Numbered from the stretch's first letter, positions 43,486-52,352 are shown. The stretch is 64,000 nt of DNA from Lachnospiraceae bacterium (GCA_017470735.1 JAFUYB010000021.1:20379-84378); one strand, 5' to 3'. Numbers and translations are program-made. Notes: generated by a model not told the origin, from the letters alone.

Positions 43486-43752
43486 ATGCAGGACTTGACA
43501 AATACACAGTATTTCAAGGTAGAGAAAGAAAATGAGATTGGCGTCCATGAAATTCTGGACAATGTCTATGCTGCCTTGAGCGAAAAAGGGTACAATCCGG
43601 TCAACCAGATTGTCGGCTATATTATGTCCGGGGATCCGACATACATCACGAGCCACAACAATGCCCGCAGCCTGATGGTGCGCGTGGACAGGGATGAGAT
43701 TGTTGAGGAATTACTGACATCCTATGTTGAGGCGAATGGCTGGAAGAAATGA
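43486..43752 (+). CDS. ireB: IreB family regulatory phosphoprotein (UPF0297)
   Basis: An 88-residue protein from ATG 43486, following AGGAAGGGGAG. The family pattern is complete: TQYFKVEKE, IGVHEILDNVYAALSEKGYNPVNQIVGYIMSGDPTYITSHNNAR, and the end EELLTSYVEANG. In Enterococcus IreB is phosphorylated by the PASTA kinase IreK and limits cephalosporin resistance. Threonines close to the N-terminus (LTNTQ) are the expected sites. The order ireB-ruvX-DUF1292 is conserved across Firmicutes. The extra upstream in-frame codons are not conserved. Confidence 0.95.
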   Translation: MQDLTNTQYFKVEKENEIGVHEILDNVYAALSEKGYNPVNQIVGYIMSGDPTYITSHNNARSLMVRVDRDEIVEELLTSYVEANGWKK

Positions 43753-43795
43753 TCTGACAACTGGCAATGGCGAAAGTGATTTGCGATCAGGCGTT

Positions 43796-44248
43796 ATGAC
43801 AGATGACAAGCCATTGGCAGGAAAAAGACGTCTGCTCGGATTGGACTATGGCGACAAGACAGTTGGCGTCGCGGTCAGTGATCCGTTGGGGATGACAGCG
43901 CAGGGCGTAGAGATCATCCGGCGGGAAAAGGCATCAAAGCTGCGCAGGACGCTGGCGCGGGTCGAAGAACTCGCCGCAGAATACGGGATTGAGGGAGTTG
44001 TTTTGGGACTGCCGCTTAAGATTGACGGCAGTGAGGGCAGCCGTTGTGAGAAGACGAGGCAGTTTGGAAGCCTGTTGGAGAAACGGCTGAAGCTGCCCCT
44101 TGTATATTGGGACGAGCGGCTGACGACACAGGAAGCCTATGATCTGATGCGCGAGGCAGGCGTGCGGCGTGAAAAAAAACGGGATTTCGTGGATGAGATC
44201 GCAGCGATGATCATTTTGCAGGATTTTTTAAGCGCAAACGGCGCGTGA
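43796..44248 (+). CDS. ruvX: Holliday junction resolvase-like / rRNA processing protein RuvX (YqgF)
   Basis: A 150-residue RNase H-fold protein from ATG 43796; upstream in-frame starts overlap ireB and are less likely. LLGLDYGDKTVGVAVSDPLG carries the first catalytic Asp. GVVLGLPLKIDGSEG and LVYWDERLTTQEA are the next blocks, and the closing D is in KRDFVDEIAAMIILQDFL. YqgF proteins process the 5' end of 16S rRNA; a junction-resolvase role has also been proposed. It is central in the conserved ireB-ruvX-DUF1292 set. Confidence 0.95.
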   Translation: MTDDKPLAGKRRLLGLDYGDKTVGVAVSDPLGMTAQGVEIIRREKASKLRRTLARVEELAAEYGIEGVVLGLPLKIDGSEGSRCEKTRQFGSLLEKRLKLPLVYWDERLTTQEAYDLMREAGVRREKKRDFVDEIAAMIILQDFLSANGA

Positions 44249-44289
44249 GCGAAACTGTTTGATTTGCGCAGGACGCAGAAAGTATTTGG

Positions 44290-44550
44290 ATGGAACAGAT
44301 AGAATTTTTTGATACGCAGTCCGGCGAAAAAGTCCGTTTCTATGTGCTGGAGCAGACAAAATTGGGCGGCGAGCAATATTTATTGGTGACAGATCTGCAT
44401 CCTGATGATGAGGATGCCATGGCTTACATTTTCCGGGCTGTGGGCGATGACGGAGCAGATATGACATATGAAGAGGTAGACGACGAGGAAACTCTGGGAA
44501 TTTTATCGGGGATTTTCGAGGAACTTTTGGAAGACACCTCTTTACAGTAA
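44290..44550 (+). CDS. DUF1292-family protein
   Basis: An 86-residue, very acidic protein of the DUF1292 (YrzB-like) family: EFFDTQSGEKVRFYVLEQT, GEQYLLVTD, EDAMAYIFRA and a final acidic helix (EEVDDEETLGILSGIFEELL). The function is unknown; it almost always follows ruvX, as here. A terminator 19 bases after its stop ends the operon. Confidence 0.93.
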   Translation: MEQIEFFDTQSGEKVRFYVLEQTKLGGEQYLLVTDLHPDDEDAMAYIFRAVGDDGADMTYEEVDDEETLGILSGIFEELLEDTSLQ

Positions 44551-44568
44551 TTAAGAACGACAGCTGGT

Positions 44569-44616
44569 AAAAATCACCATATCTAGGCTAATAGGTTCCT
44601 ATGTATGGTGATTTTT
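44569..44616 (+). terminator. Terminator after the DUF1292 gene
   Basis: AAAAATCACCATA (44569-44581) and TATGGTGATTTTT (44604-44616) are perfect 13-bp arms, ending in T. Confidence 0.9.
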
Positions 44617-44655
44617 GTATAATTTTCCCGGCTGATCCGCGGCTGGAAGGCAGTT

Positions 44656-44880
44656 ATGCGGTATTCGAAAACGATCCGCAGGATGCGGGCAGCTGCCCAA
44701 AGTTCAAAAGATGCGCTCCTTGCTGTCACGGCGCTCGCGATGGTATCGTCTTTTTTCGGCGTGGCAGTCGTTGCGCTTCCGGCAGGCGTAATTTCCGCAG
44801 GGTACTTAAGCGCATTAGAGGAAGAAGCGGGCAAGAATGAGGATTCTTGTGGCGGAAAAAATACAATTGTGTTAAAATAA
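44656..44880 (+). pseudogene. Potassium-channel remnant lacking the pore loop
   Basis: A 74-residue frame. It opens with an S4-S5 linker-like basic helix (MRYSKTIRRMRAAAQSSKDA) followed by LLAVTALAM. It then passes directly into SSFFGVAVVALPAGVISAGY, the S6 helix pattern of voltage-gated-type potassium channels. The segment that should lie between them, with S5, the pore helix and the TVGYGD filter, is absent, as are S1-S3. So it looks like a gene with its 5' part and an internal block deleted in frame. GGAAGG before ATG 44656 could still allow translation of a short membrane peptide. The 452-bp gap 44551-45002 holds otherwise only the terminator at 44569 and an RNase J leader. Confidence 0.55.
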
Positions 44881-45002
44881 CCCAATAACGGTGATGTTTT
44901 TCGGGTAAATTAGGCTTTCTATACAGTAAGAATATCACTTTCCGGAACGGAAATCAGGAAAGTGTTGAAGAATATAAGGAACTAAGGAGGTAGATATTTA
45001 AG

Positions 45003-46667
45003 GTGGGAAAACAGAATAAAGGGAAGCTGAAGATCATTCCGCTGGGAGGACTCGAACAGATCGGGATGAATATTACGGCTTTCGAGTATCAGGATACGAT
45101 CATCGTGGTGGACTGCGGTCTGGCATTTCCTGAGGATGATATGCTCGGCATCGACCTGGTCATCCCCGATATTTCGTATCTTTTGGAGAACGAGGACAAG
45201 GTGAAGGGCATCTTTATCACGCATGGTCACGAGGATCATATAGGTGCGCTTCCTTATGTGTTGCGTGAAATTCTTGTGCCGGTCTATGCGACCAAGCTGA
45301 CGATCGGTATCATTGAGCACAAGCTCGCCGAGCACAATCTGACATCCAAGGTACGGCGCAAGGTCGTACAGTACGGGCAGTCGATCAATTTAGGACCGTT
45401 TCGGGTAGAATTCATCCGCACCAACCATTCGATCCAGGATGCGGCGGCGTTCGCGATCCATACGCCTGCGGGCACGGTCGTGCATACGGGCGATTTCAAG
45501 GTGGATTATACGCCGGTTTACGGGGACGCGATCGATCTGCAGCATTTCGCGGAGATCGGCAAAAAAGGCGTCCTTGCGTTGATGTGCGATTCAACCAATG
45601 CGGAACGCCCCGGATTTACGGAATCAGAGCGGACAGTCGGACGCAAGATCGACCAGATTTTTTCCGAGCATACGGACACGCGCATTGTCATTGCGACCTT
45701 TGCGTCAAATGTCGACCGCGTGCAGCAGATCATCAATTCAGCGCACAAATACGGGCGCAAGGTCGTCGTCGAGGGGCGGAGCATGGTGAATATCATCAAT
45801 ACGGCTTCGGATCTCGGATATCTGAATATCCCCGAGCGCACGATGATTTCGACCGATGAACTGTCGAATTATCCTGATGAAAAAACCGTGCTGATCACGA
45901 CAGGCAGCCAGGGTGAATCCATGGCGGCGCTGTCCCGCATGGCAAATGGGACGCACAAGAAAATAAAGATCAAGCCAAACGATACGATCGTCTTTTCCTC
46001 GCATCCGATTCCGGGAAATGAAAAGGCGGTTTCGCGCGTGATCAACGACCTTGACCGCAGAGGCGCGAATGTAATTTTCCAGGATGTCCATGTATCAGGG
46101 CACGCCTGCGCGGAGGAGATCAAGCTGATCTATTCGCTGGTCCGTCCGAAATACGCGATACCGGCGCATGGTGAATACCGGCACTTAAAGGCTCAGGCGG
46201 AGATCGTGAAAAAACTCGGCTATGACAATGACCATATCTTTATGCTGTCATCGGGCGACATTCTGACTCTTGACCAAAACGGGGCAAAGGTGACCGGCAA
46301 TGTGCATACCGGCGCGATCATGGTGGATGGCCTGGGGGTCGGGGATGTCGGCAACATCGTTCTGCGCGACCGGCAGCGGCTGGCGGAGGACGGGATCATT
46401 GTCGTGGTTATGACCCTGCAGTCCGGGACGGGCACTGTTTTGGCGGGCCCGGACATCGTATCCCGCGGTTTTGTCTATGTGCGCGGCGCGGAGGATCTGA
46501 TGGATTCGGCGCAGGCGGTGATCGAAGCCAAGATGCAGTCGCTTGAGGATCAGAAGATCTCGGATTGGGGCAGGATTAAAAATGAAGTCAAAACGGCACT
46601 GTCCGATTTTGTCTGGAAAGAGACCCAGCGGCGGCCGATGATCATGCCGGTGATCATGGAAGTGTGA
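45003..46667 (+). CDS. rnj: Ribonuclease J
   Basis: A 554-residue metallo-beta-lactamase/beta-CASP ribonuclease with 5'-3' exo- and endonuclease activity, central to mRNA turnover in Firmicutes. The start is GTG 45003, with a long 12-base spacing from AAGGAGG. KIIPLGGLEQIGMNI is the family start, HGHEDH at residues 74-79 binds the two metals, and the beta-CASP region contains STNAERPGFT, TTGSQGE and SSHPIPGNE. The C-terminal domain follows. The gene precedes an O-methyltransferase and U32 peptidase, a common Clostridia order. Confidence 0.97.
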   Translation: MGKQNKGKLKIIPLGGLEQIGMNITAFEYQDTIIVVDCGLAFPEDDMLGIDLVIPDISYLLENEDKVKGIFITHGHEDHIGALPYVLREILVPVYATKLTIGIIEHKLAEHNLTSKVRRKVVQYGQSINLGPFRVEFIRTNHSIQDAAAFAIHTPAGTVVHTGDFKVDYTPVYGDAIDLQHFAEIGKKGVLALMCDSTNAERPGFTESERTVGRKIDQIFSEHTDTRIVIATFASNVDRVQQIINSAHKYGRKVVVEGRSMVNIINTASDLGYLNIPERTMISTDELSNYPDEKTVLITTGSQGESMAALSRMANGTHKKIKIKPNDTIVFSSHPIPGNEKAVSRVINDLDRRGANVIFQDVHVSGHACAEEIKLIYSLVRPKYAIPAHGEYRHLKAQAEIVKKLGYDNDHIFMLSSGDILTLDQNGAKVTGNVHTGAIMVDGLGVGDVGNIVLRDRQRLAEDGIIVVVMTLQSGTGTVLAGPDIVSRGFVYVRGAEDLMDSAQAVIEAKMQSLEDQKISDWGRIKNEVKTALSDFVWKETQRRPMIMPVIMEV

Positions 46668-46701
46668 CAAGACGGCCAGGTTCTTTTTGGATGCCGGGAC
46701 T

Positions 46702-47355
46702 ATGGATATAACAAACGACAGGAATGAGCGGTGGCGGGGGTTTTTGGATTCGCTGCTGCAAAAAGAGGATGAATTGCTGTCCGCCCTGCGCGGACGGGCC
46801 GAAGCAGAAGATATTCCGATCATCCGAAAGGAGGCGGAGTATTTTCTGCGCTGGCTGCTTTCGGTTCAAAGGCCGGAAAGAATATTGGAAATCGGTACGG
46901 CAATCGGCTATTCGGCAATCTGCATGCTGCGCCATTCGCCCGCGCAGGCTTCTCTTGTGACAATCGAAAATGACGCCGGACGGATCCCGGAGGCAATAAA
47001 GAATTTTTCGCTGGCAGGGATAAAGGACCGCGTTTCGCTGATCGAAGGCGATGCGGCCGAAGTGCTGCCGGGGCTTGAGGGAAGCTTTGATTTCGTATTT
47101 TTGGATGCGGCAAAAGGACAGTATATCGTGCTGCTGCCTGAAATACTGCGTCTGCTCCGGGAGGGTGGGATCCTCGTGACGGACAATATCCTTCAGGACG
47201 GGGATACTTTAGAATCTCGCTTCGCCGTGCGGCGCCGCGACCGGACGATCCACAAGCGCATGCGGGAGTATCTGTACGCCATCACGCATGACGAACGCCT
47301 CGTGACGGATTTGCTGCCTGTGGGAGACGGTATTGCGGTTTCTGTTAAATTGTAA
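46702..47355 (+). CDS. Class I SAM-dependent O-methyltransferase (TrmR-like)
   Basis: A 217-residue protein from ATG 46702; an upstream TTG (46687) is less likely. RILEIGTAIGYSAICML is the SAM-binding motif I, SLVTIENDA motif II, and FDFVFLDAAKGQY motif IV with the metal-binding Asp. LLREGGILVTDNIL completes the catechol O-methyltransferase-like pattern. Close Bacillus relatives (TrmR/YrrM) methylate 5-hydroxyuridine in tRNA. The neighbourhood with a U32 peptidase, a family that includes tRNA uridine hydroxylation enzymes, supports that role. Confidence 0.9.
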   Translation: MDITNDRNERWRGFLDSLLQKEDELLSALRGRAEAEDIPIIRKEAEYFLRWLLSVQRPERILEIGTAIGYSAICMLRHSPAQASLVTIENDAGRIPEAIKNFSLAGIKDRVSLIEGDAAEVLPGLEGSFDFVFLDAAKGQYIVLLPEILRLLREGGILVTDNILQDGDTLESRFAVRRRDRTIHKRMREYLYAITHDERLVTDLLPVGDGIAVSVKL

Positions 47356-47440
47356 TGAACCATAAAAATGTGATATATTATCTGCCCAGCACTTGCGTTA
47401 TTGGGTACTTACGGCATTTTTGCTTGCGGTTTAGTATGGA

Positions 47441-47567
47441 GAAAAAATTAATTTTACCTCTGAAAAACCGTTACTCACGCTGGCACTTGACGAACGAAGT
47501 GAGTTTAGTACCACTGCGTGAGTGCCCGGAGCGCAAGCGATTTTGCAGGGGTAAAATTAATTTTTTC
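47441..47567. other. Large structured hairpin element (about 127 bases)
   Basis: The arms at 47441-47462 and 47546-47567 are complementary over 22 positions with one G-T type mismatch. Inside them AAAA/TTTT, ACTCACGC (47473-47480) with GCGTGAGT (47516-47523), TGG/CCA and CACTT/AAGTG (47484-47488, 47497-47501) stack into one long stem. The right arm ends in TTTTTTC, so it could terminate transcription or be a small RNA or palindromic repeat element. It lies in the 233-bp gap before the U32 peptidase; no credible gene fits there. Confidence 0.65.
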
Positions 47568-47588
47568 GGCTGTTAGAAATCAAAAATC

Positions 47589-48827
47589 ATGAAAAAACCA
47601 GAACTACTACTGCCGGCAGGCAACCTGGAAACCCTGAAAATAGCCATTACCTACGGCGCCGACGCCGTCTACATCGGCGGTGACGCGTACAGCCTGCGGG
47701 CAAAGGCGGACAATTTTTCAAGGGAAGAGATGGCGGAGGGCATTGCCTACGCCCACGAACGCGGAAAAAAAGTCTACATCACGGCCAACATTTTCGCGCA
47801 CAACGCTGACCTGCCGGGTATCCAAGATTATTTTGAAGAGTTAAATGACCTGCGTCCCGACGGCGTGCTGGTGGCGGATGCAGGTGTGTTTGCGCTGGCA
47901 AAAGAGCATTTGGACGGGATCCCGATCCACATCAGCACACAGGCCAATACGACGAATTACGCGAGCGCGCGCTTCTGGCATGGGCAGGGAGCGGCGCGGA
48001 TCGTGGCGGCGCGGGAGCTTTCGCTGGCGGAGATCAAAGCTGTAAAAGCGCATCTGCCGGAGGATATGGAGATCGAAGTATTCGTGCACGGAGCGATGTG
48101 CATTTCCTATTCGGGACGGTGCCTTTTAAGCAATTATTTTACAGGAAGAGATGCCAACCGCGGAGCATGCACGCATCCCTGCCGCTGGAAATACGCTTTG
48201 CAGGAGGAGACGCGCCCGGGCGAGTATCTGCCGGTTGAGGAAAATGACCGCGGTACATTTATCATGAATTCCAAGGATCTGTGCATGGCAGGGCATATTC
48301 CCGAATTAGTCGAAGCAGGCGTAGACAGCCTCAAGGTCGAGGGGCGGATGAAGTCGGTGCTGTATGTGGCGACGACGGCGCGGGCATACCGGCAGGCGAT
48401 CGACGATTATGGTAAGTCAGAAGAATTGTACTATAGCAGGCTGCAGGAGTACGAAAGGGAAGTGGCGGCGTGCACGAACCGGACATTTACGACGGGCTTT
48501 TTCTTTGGCAAACCGTCCGACGAGGCGATGATCTACGATGCGTCGACCTATGTTGTCGGCTACACTTATCTCGGATATGCGGAGGCAGAGCAAAAGATCG
48601 ACGGCAGACGCTGTTTTCGGATGGTTCAGCGGAATAAATTTTCTGTCGGCGAGGAAGTGGAGGTCATGCGCCCGTCCGGTGAAAATGTCTCCGCGAAAGT
48701 GTTGCAATTATGGAACGAAGAGGGTAATATAGTGGATAGTGTGCCCCACGCAAAGCAGGTATTTTATGTCGATGTGGGGGTGGAGCTTAAACCGTACGAT
48801 ATTTTGCGGAGAAGCGAGATGCGCTGA
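47589..48827 (+). CDS. U32 family peptidase (tRNA/rRNA hydroxylation-type)
   Basis: A 412-residue U32 protein. It starts KPELLLPAGNLETLKIAITYGADAVYIGG. The family signature EVFVHGAMCISYSGRCLLSNYF precedes two Cys of the possible iron-sulphur site (GACTHPCRW). VDSLKVEGRMKS follows, and the C-terminus has a small beta-barrel. U32 proteins are called peptidases, but YegQ/TrhP and RlhA relatives hydroxylate RNA bases with prephenate and Fe-S cofactors. Adjacent to a TrmR-like methyltransferase, a tRNA 5-hydroxyuridine pathway is a fair inference: hydroxylation here, methylation there. Confidence 0.93.
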   Translation: MKKPELLLPAGNLETLKIAITYGADAVYIGGDAYSLRAKADNFSREEMAEGIAYAHERGKKVYITANIFAHNADLPGIQDYFEELNDLRPDGVLVADAGVFALAKEHLDGIPIHISTQANTTNYASARFWHGQGAARIVAARELSLAEIKAVKAHLPEDMEIEVFVHGAMCISYSGRCLLSNYFTGRDANRGACTHPCRWKYALQEETRPGEYLPVEENDRGTFIMNSKDLCMAGHIPELVEAGVDSLKVEGRMKSVLYVATTARAYRQAIDDYGKSEELYYSRLQEYEREVAACTNRTFTTGFFFGKPSDEAMIYDASTYVVGYTYLGYAEAEQKIDGRRCFRMVQRNKFSVGEEVEVMRPSGENVSAKVLQLWNEEGNIVDSVPHAKQVFYVDVGVELKPYDILRRSEMR

Positions 48828-48879
48828 TTTTGGCCAGAGAAATCATTGGGGAAATGAAACATAAATAAGGAGGGGAAAA

Positions 48880-49941
48880 ATGGCAGAGAAATTTGTCGCT
48901 TATGTAGGTACTTACACGCATGAGACATCGGTCGGCATCCATGTTTATGATGTCGATACGAGCTGCGGCAGGCTCACGGAGCGCAGTGTGGCGGAGATCA
49001 ACAATCCGTCCTATCTGACGACTTCCAAGGACGGGCGTTTCCTTTACTCGATCGCGGACGAGGGCGTGGCGTCATTTTCAATCGACAAGAACGGCGACCT
49101 TACCATGACGGCGCAAAAGCCGATCGGCGGGATGCGCGGATGCTTTGTCGAAGTGGATTCGCAGAACCGCTATCTGTTTGTCGGCGGTTACCACGACGGC
49201 AGGGTGACGATGATGCGGCTGAATGAGGACGGCAGCGTCGACGGCATTGCGGACGGCATTTTCCACAGGGGCGTTGCGTATACGCGCACGGAACGGCGCA
49301 TTGACCACCCGATGGTAAGCTGTGTCAAGCTGACGCGCGACGAGAAGTATCTGCTGGCAGTGGATCACGGGCTGTCGCAGGTCAAGGTGTACCGGGTGGA
49401 TTATGAAGCAGGCAAATTAAAGCTGGCGCACATCATCCGCTGTGTGCTCGATTCGGCGCCGCGGACGGTGCGGTTCTCGCATGACGGACGCTTCTGCTAC
49501 ATTCTTGACGAAGTGGCCAATATGATCGAAGTCTACACCTACAAGGAAGTGGACGGCGAGCCGGAATTTGAGCGGATCCAGAAGATTTCGGTGTTAGATA
49601 AGGAATACAGCATGCTCACCGAGGCGTCATGCATGTGCCAGACCTTTGCAGGCGATTATTTATGCGTATCGATCGACGGCTACAATGGCATGTCGATCCT
49701 AAAGCGCGACCAGGAGACGGGTCTGCTTTCATTTGAGCAGATGACCAAGATCAGCGGTGATTTCCCGAAGTCGCTGTCGATGCTGCCCGGAGATGAATAT
49801 GTAGCGGTGATGAACCACGACAGCAATGAAGTACGGACCTTCCAGATCTTCCACGGTGAAAAGCCGTATGTCATTCAGCGGTCGGCGCCGGCAAAGGTGG
49901 CACAGCCGAACTGCATCCGGGTATTGAAGCTGGCGGAGTAA
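48880..49941 (+). CDS. Lactonase-family seven-bladed propeller (6-phosphogluconolactonase-like)
   Basis: A 353-residue cytosolic protein of the lactonase/Pgl beta-propeller family. It begins FVAYVGTYTHETSVGIHVY and holds repeating blade strands such as NPSYLTTSKDGRFLYSI, RYLFVGGYHDGRVTMMRL, HPMVSCVKLTRDEKYLLAVD and APRTVRFSHDGRFCYILDE. YbhE-type members hydrolyse 6-phosphogluconolactone in the pentose phosphate route. The substrate here is not proven by sequence. AAGGAGGGG lies before ATG 48880. Neighbours are unrelated. Confidence 0.9.
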   Translation: MAEKFVAYVGTYTHETSVGIHVYDVDTSCGRLTERSVAEINNPSYLTTSKDGRFLYSIADEGVASFSIDKNGDLTMTAQKPIGGMRGCFVEVDSQNRYLFVGGYHDGRVTMMRLNEDGSVDGIADGIFHRGVAYTRTERRIDHPMVSCVKLTRDEKYLLAVDHGLSQVKVYRVDYEAGKLKLAHIIRCVLDSAPRTVRFSHDGRFCYILDEVANMIEVYTYKEVDGEPEFERIQKISVLDKEYSMLTEASCMCQTFAGDYLCVSIDGYNGMSILKRDQETGLLSFEQMTKISGDFPKSLSMLPGDEYVAVMNHDSNEVRTFQIFHGEKPYVIQRSAPAKVAQPNCIRVLKLAE

Positions 49942-50030
49942 TGCAAGGACAGCTCTGACGGGGTTACGATCCCGGAGGAGTAGTGATGCAAAGACACCCC
50001 TAATGGTGTTACGATCTTAAGGGATGCGGA
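49941..50030. repeat. Imperfect 45-bp tandem repeat before aroC
   Basis: Two diverged copies start at 49941 and 49986; shared blocks are ATGCAARGACA and GTTACGATC. Read on the minus strand each unit encodes IVTPxxxSLHxxS-like residues. No gene is supported here. Confidence 0.5.
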
Positions 50031-50066
50031 TGGCGTAAGCATCAGAAAAAACAATGGAGAGAAGCT

Positions 50067-51161
50067 ATGGCAGGATCCATATTCGGAAAATGGTTTCGCG
50101 TGACGACCTGGGGAGAATCCCACGGCGCGGCAGTCGGTGCCGTAGTGGACGGCGTGCCGGCCGGTATACCGCTTTCGGCAGAGGATGTGCAGGCGTTTCT
50201 GGACAGACGCAAGCCGGGGCAGTCGAAATACACGACAGCGCGGAAGGAAGCGGATATCGTGGAGATCCTCTCGGGCGTGTTCGAGGGGCAGACGACAGGG
50301 ACGCCGGTTTCATTTCTGGTACGCAATGCGGATCACCGTTCGGCGGATTACAGCAATATCCGGGATATATTCCGGCCGGGTCATGCGGATTATACCTTTT
50401 TTGAAAAATACGGGATCCGTGATTACCGGGGCGGCGGCAGGAGCTCTGCCCGTGAGACGATCGGGCGCGTGGCAGCAGGGGCGGTGGCGTCAAAGCTCCT
50501 TTCAGAACTCGGAATCCGCCTTTTGGCATACACGAGGTCGATCGGACCGCATGAGATTTCCCATGTGAATGTGGCCGAGATGCAGGAAAATCCGCTGTAC
50601 ATGCCTGACGCGAAGGCTGCACGGCACGCGCAGGAGTACATTGATTTCGCGCTTTCGGAAAACGATTCTGTCGGCGGCGTGGTCGAGTGCGTGGTAAAGG
50701 GCGTGCCAGCAGGTCTGGGAGAGCCGGTGTTTGACAAGCTCGATGCCAATCTCGCCAAGGCGATGCTTTCGATCGGGGCGGCAAAGGGTTTTGAGATCGG
50801 GGACGGCTTTGCGGCGACGAGGCACAGGGGCAGTGAGAACAATGACCCCTTTGCGATGGAAGACGGCACGGTAAAAAAGCAGACCAACCATTCGGGAGGC
50901 GTGCTCGGCGGGATGAGCGACGGGAGCGATATTTCTTTTCGGGTCGCGTTCAAGCCGACGCCATCGATCGCGCGGCAGCAGCAGACCGTGACAAAGGACG
51001 GAGAGGACACGACGGTTGCGATCCACGGACGGCACGATCCGGTCATTGTTCCGCGGGCGGTCGTCGTCGTGGAGTCGATGGCGGCATTGGTGCTTGCCGA
51101 TGCGGTGCTGGAGAATATGACGGCAAAGATGGATTATCTGAAACAGATTTATACGGGATGA
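50067..51161 (+). CDS. aroC: Chorismate synthase
   Basis: A 364-residue FMN-dependent enzyme that forms chorismate from EPSP. The signature blocks are GESHGAAVGAVVDGVPAG, the FRPGHADYTF and YRGGGRSSARET block, and FKPTPSI plus RHDPVIVPRAVVVVE near the end. The length is usual. A GGAGAG site lies before ATG 50067. It stands alone for its pathway; no other aro genes are in the window. The next gene, tgt, lies 57 bases on. Confidence 0.98.
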   Translation: MAGSIFGKWFRVTTWGESHGAAVGAVVDGVPAGIPLSAEDVQAFLDRRKPGQSKYTTARKEADIVEILSGVFEGQTTGTPVSFLVRNADHRSADYSNIRDIFRPGHADYTFFEKYGIRDYRGGGRSSARETIGRVAAGAVASKLLSELGIRLLAYTRSIGPHEISHVNVAEMQENPLYMPDAKAARHAQEYIDFALSENDSVGGVVECVVKGVPAGLGEPVFDKLDANLAKAMLSIGAAKGFEIGDGFAATRHRGSENNDPFAMEDGTVKKQTNHSGGVLGGMSDGSDISFRVAFKPTPSIARQQQTVTKDGEDTTVAIHGRHDPVIVPRAVVVVESMAALVLADAVLENMTAKMDYLKQIYTG

Positions 51162-51218
51162 CGCCACTGCCCTGATGGATGGGGCAGCGATGCATCGGCA
51201 GAGAATACAGGGGTTGTT

Positions 51219-52352
51219 ATGTATCAGATTTTAGCAACAGACGGACACGCGAAGCGGGCGCGTTTCACCACAGTACATGGCGTGGTGGAGACGCCCGTTT
51301 TTATGAATGTGGGAACAGCGGCGGCGATCAAGGGCGCGGTATCCACGGAGGATTTGTACGGGATCGGCACGCAGATCGAGCTGTCCAATACTTACCATTT
51401 GCATCTGCGTCCGGGGGATGCTTTGGTCCACGAGCTGGGCGGGCTGCACAAATTTATGAATTGGGACCGACCGATTTTGACGGATTCGGGCGGATTTCAG
51501 GTGTTTTCCCTTGCAAAGCTGCGGCAGATCAAAGAGGAAGGCGTGACCTTCGCGTCGCATATTGACGGCCACCAGATTTTCATGGGACCCGAGGAGAGCA
51601 TGCAGATCCAGTCACATCTGGCGTCAACCGTGGCAATGGCTTTTGACGAATGTCCGCATTCCAAGGCGGACCGGTCGTATGTCGAGCAGTCTGTCGCGCG
51701 GACGACGAGGTGGCTTTACCGCTGCCGGGATGAGCTGAACCGGCTGAACGGACTAAAAGATACGATCAACAAAGAACAGATGCTCTTTGGGATCAACCAG
51801 GGGGCGGTGTATCCCGACATCCGTATCGAGCATGCCAAACAGATCGCGCAGATGGAGCTTCCGGGATACGCGATCGGCGGGCTTGCAGTCGGGGAGACGC
51901 ATGAGGAGATGTATGACATTCTCGACCGGACCGTGCCGTATCTGCCGCAGGATGCGCCGACCTATCTGATGGGAGTCGGAACCCCGGCGAATATTCTGGA
52001 GGCGGTTGACCGTGGCGTGGACTTTTTCGACTGCGTCTACCCGAGCCGCAACGGGCGGCACGGGCACGCCTACACTTCGCACGGCAGGATGAACCTGCTC
52101 AACAAGCGCTATGAAAAGGACGAGCGTCCGCTGGAGGAAGGCTGCGGCTGCCCCGCGTGCAAACGGCATACGCGCGCTTACATCCACCATCTGTTCAAGG
52201 CAAAGGAGATGTTGGGGATGCGTCTTTTGGTGCTGCACAACCTCTATTTTTACAATCACCTGATGGAAGAGATCCGGGACGCGATCGAGGCAGGGGAGTA
52301 CGCTTCGTTTAAGAAGCATAAGCTTGAGGCGATGGAGGCAGGCGAAGAGTGA
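51219..52352 (+). CDS. tgt: tRNA-guanine transglycosylase
   Basis: A 377-residue enzyme that exchanges guanine 34 for preQ1 in tRNAs with GUN anticodons. TDSGGFQVFSL is the substrate-binding loop. GYAIGGLAVGE and FDCVYPSRNGRHGHAYT hold the catalytic Asp region. The zinc site is CGCPACKRHTRAYIHH. The protein acts in the cytosol. It lies in the same direction as aroC and ends 80 bases before tRNA-Arg, which has its own promoter. Confidence 0.98.
   Translation: MYQILATDGHAKRARFTTVHGVVETPVFMNVGTAAAIKGAVSTEDLYGIGTQIELSNTYHLHLRPGDALVHELGGLHKFMNWDRPILTDSGGFQVFSLAKLRQIKEEGVTFASHIDGHQIFMGPEESMQIQSHLASTVAMAFDECPHSKADRSYVEQSVARTTRWLYRCRDELNRLNGLKDTINKEQMLFGINQGAVYPDIRIEHAKQIAQMELPGYAIGGLAVGETHEEMYDILDRTVPYLPQDAPTYLMGVGTPANILEAVDRGVDFFDCVYPSRNGRHGHAYTSHGRMNLLNKRYEKDERPLEEGCGCPACKRHTRAYIHHLFKAKEMLGMRLLVLHNLYFYNHLMEEIRDAIEAGEYASFKKHKLEAMEAGEE

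Noticed and set aside
44601..44840. 80-codon frame overlapping the channel remnant
   Set aside because: It reads through the same bases in another frame, giving a Cys/Arg-rich peptide without motifs; the channel-like frame is more convincing.
47355..47576. 73-codon frame between the O-methyltransferase and U32 genes
   Set aside because: It is made mostly by the large hairpin element, has no ribosome site and shows no protein-like conservation.
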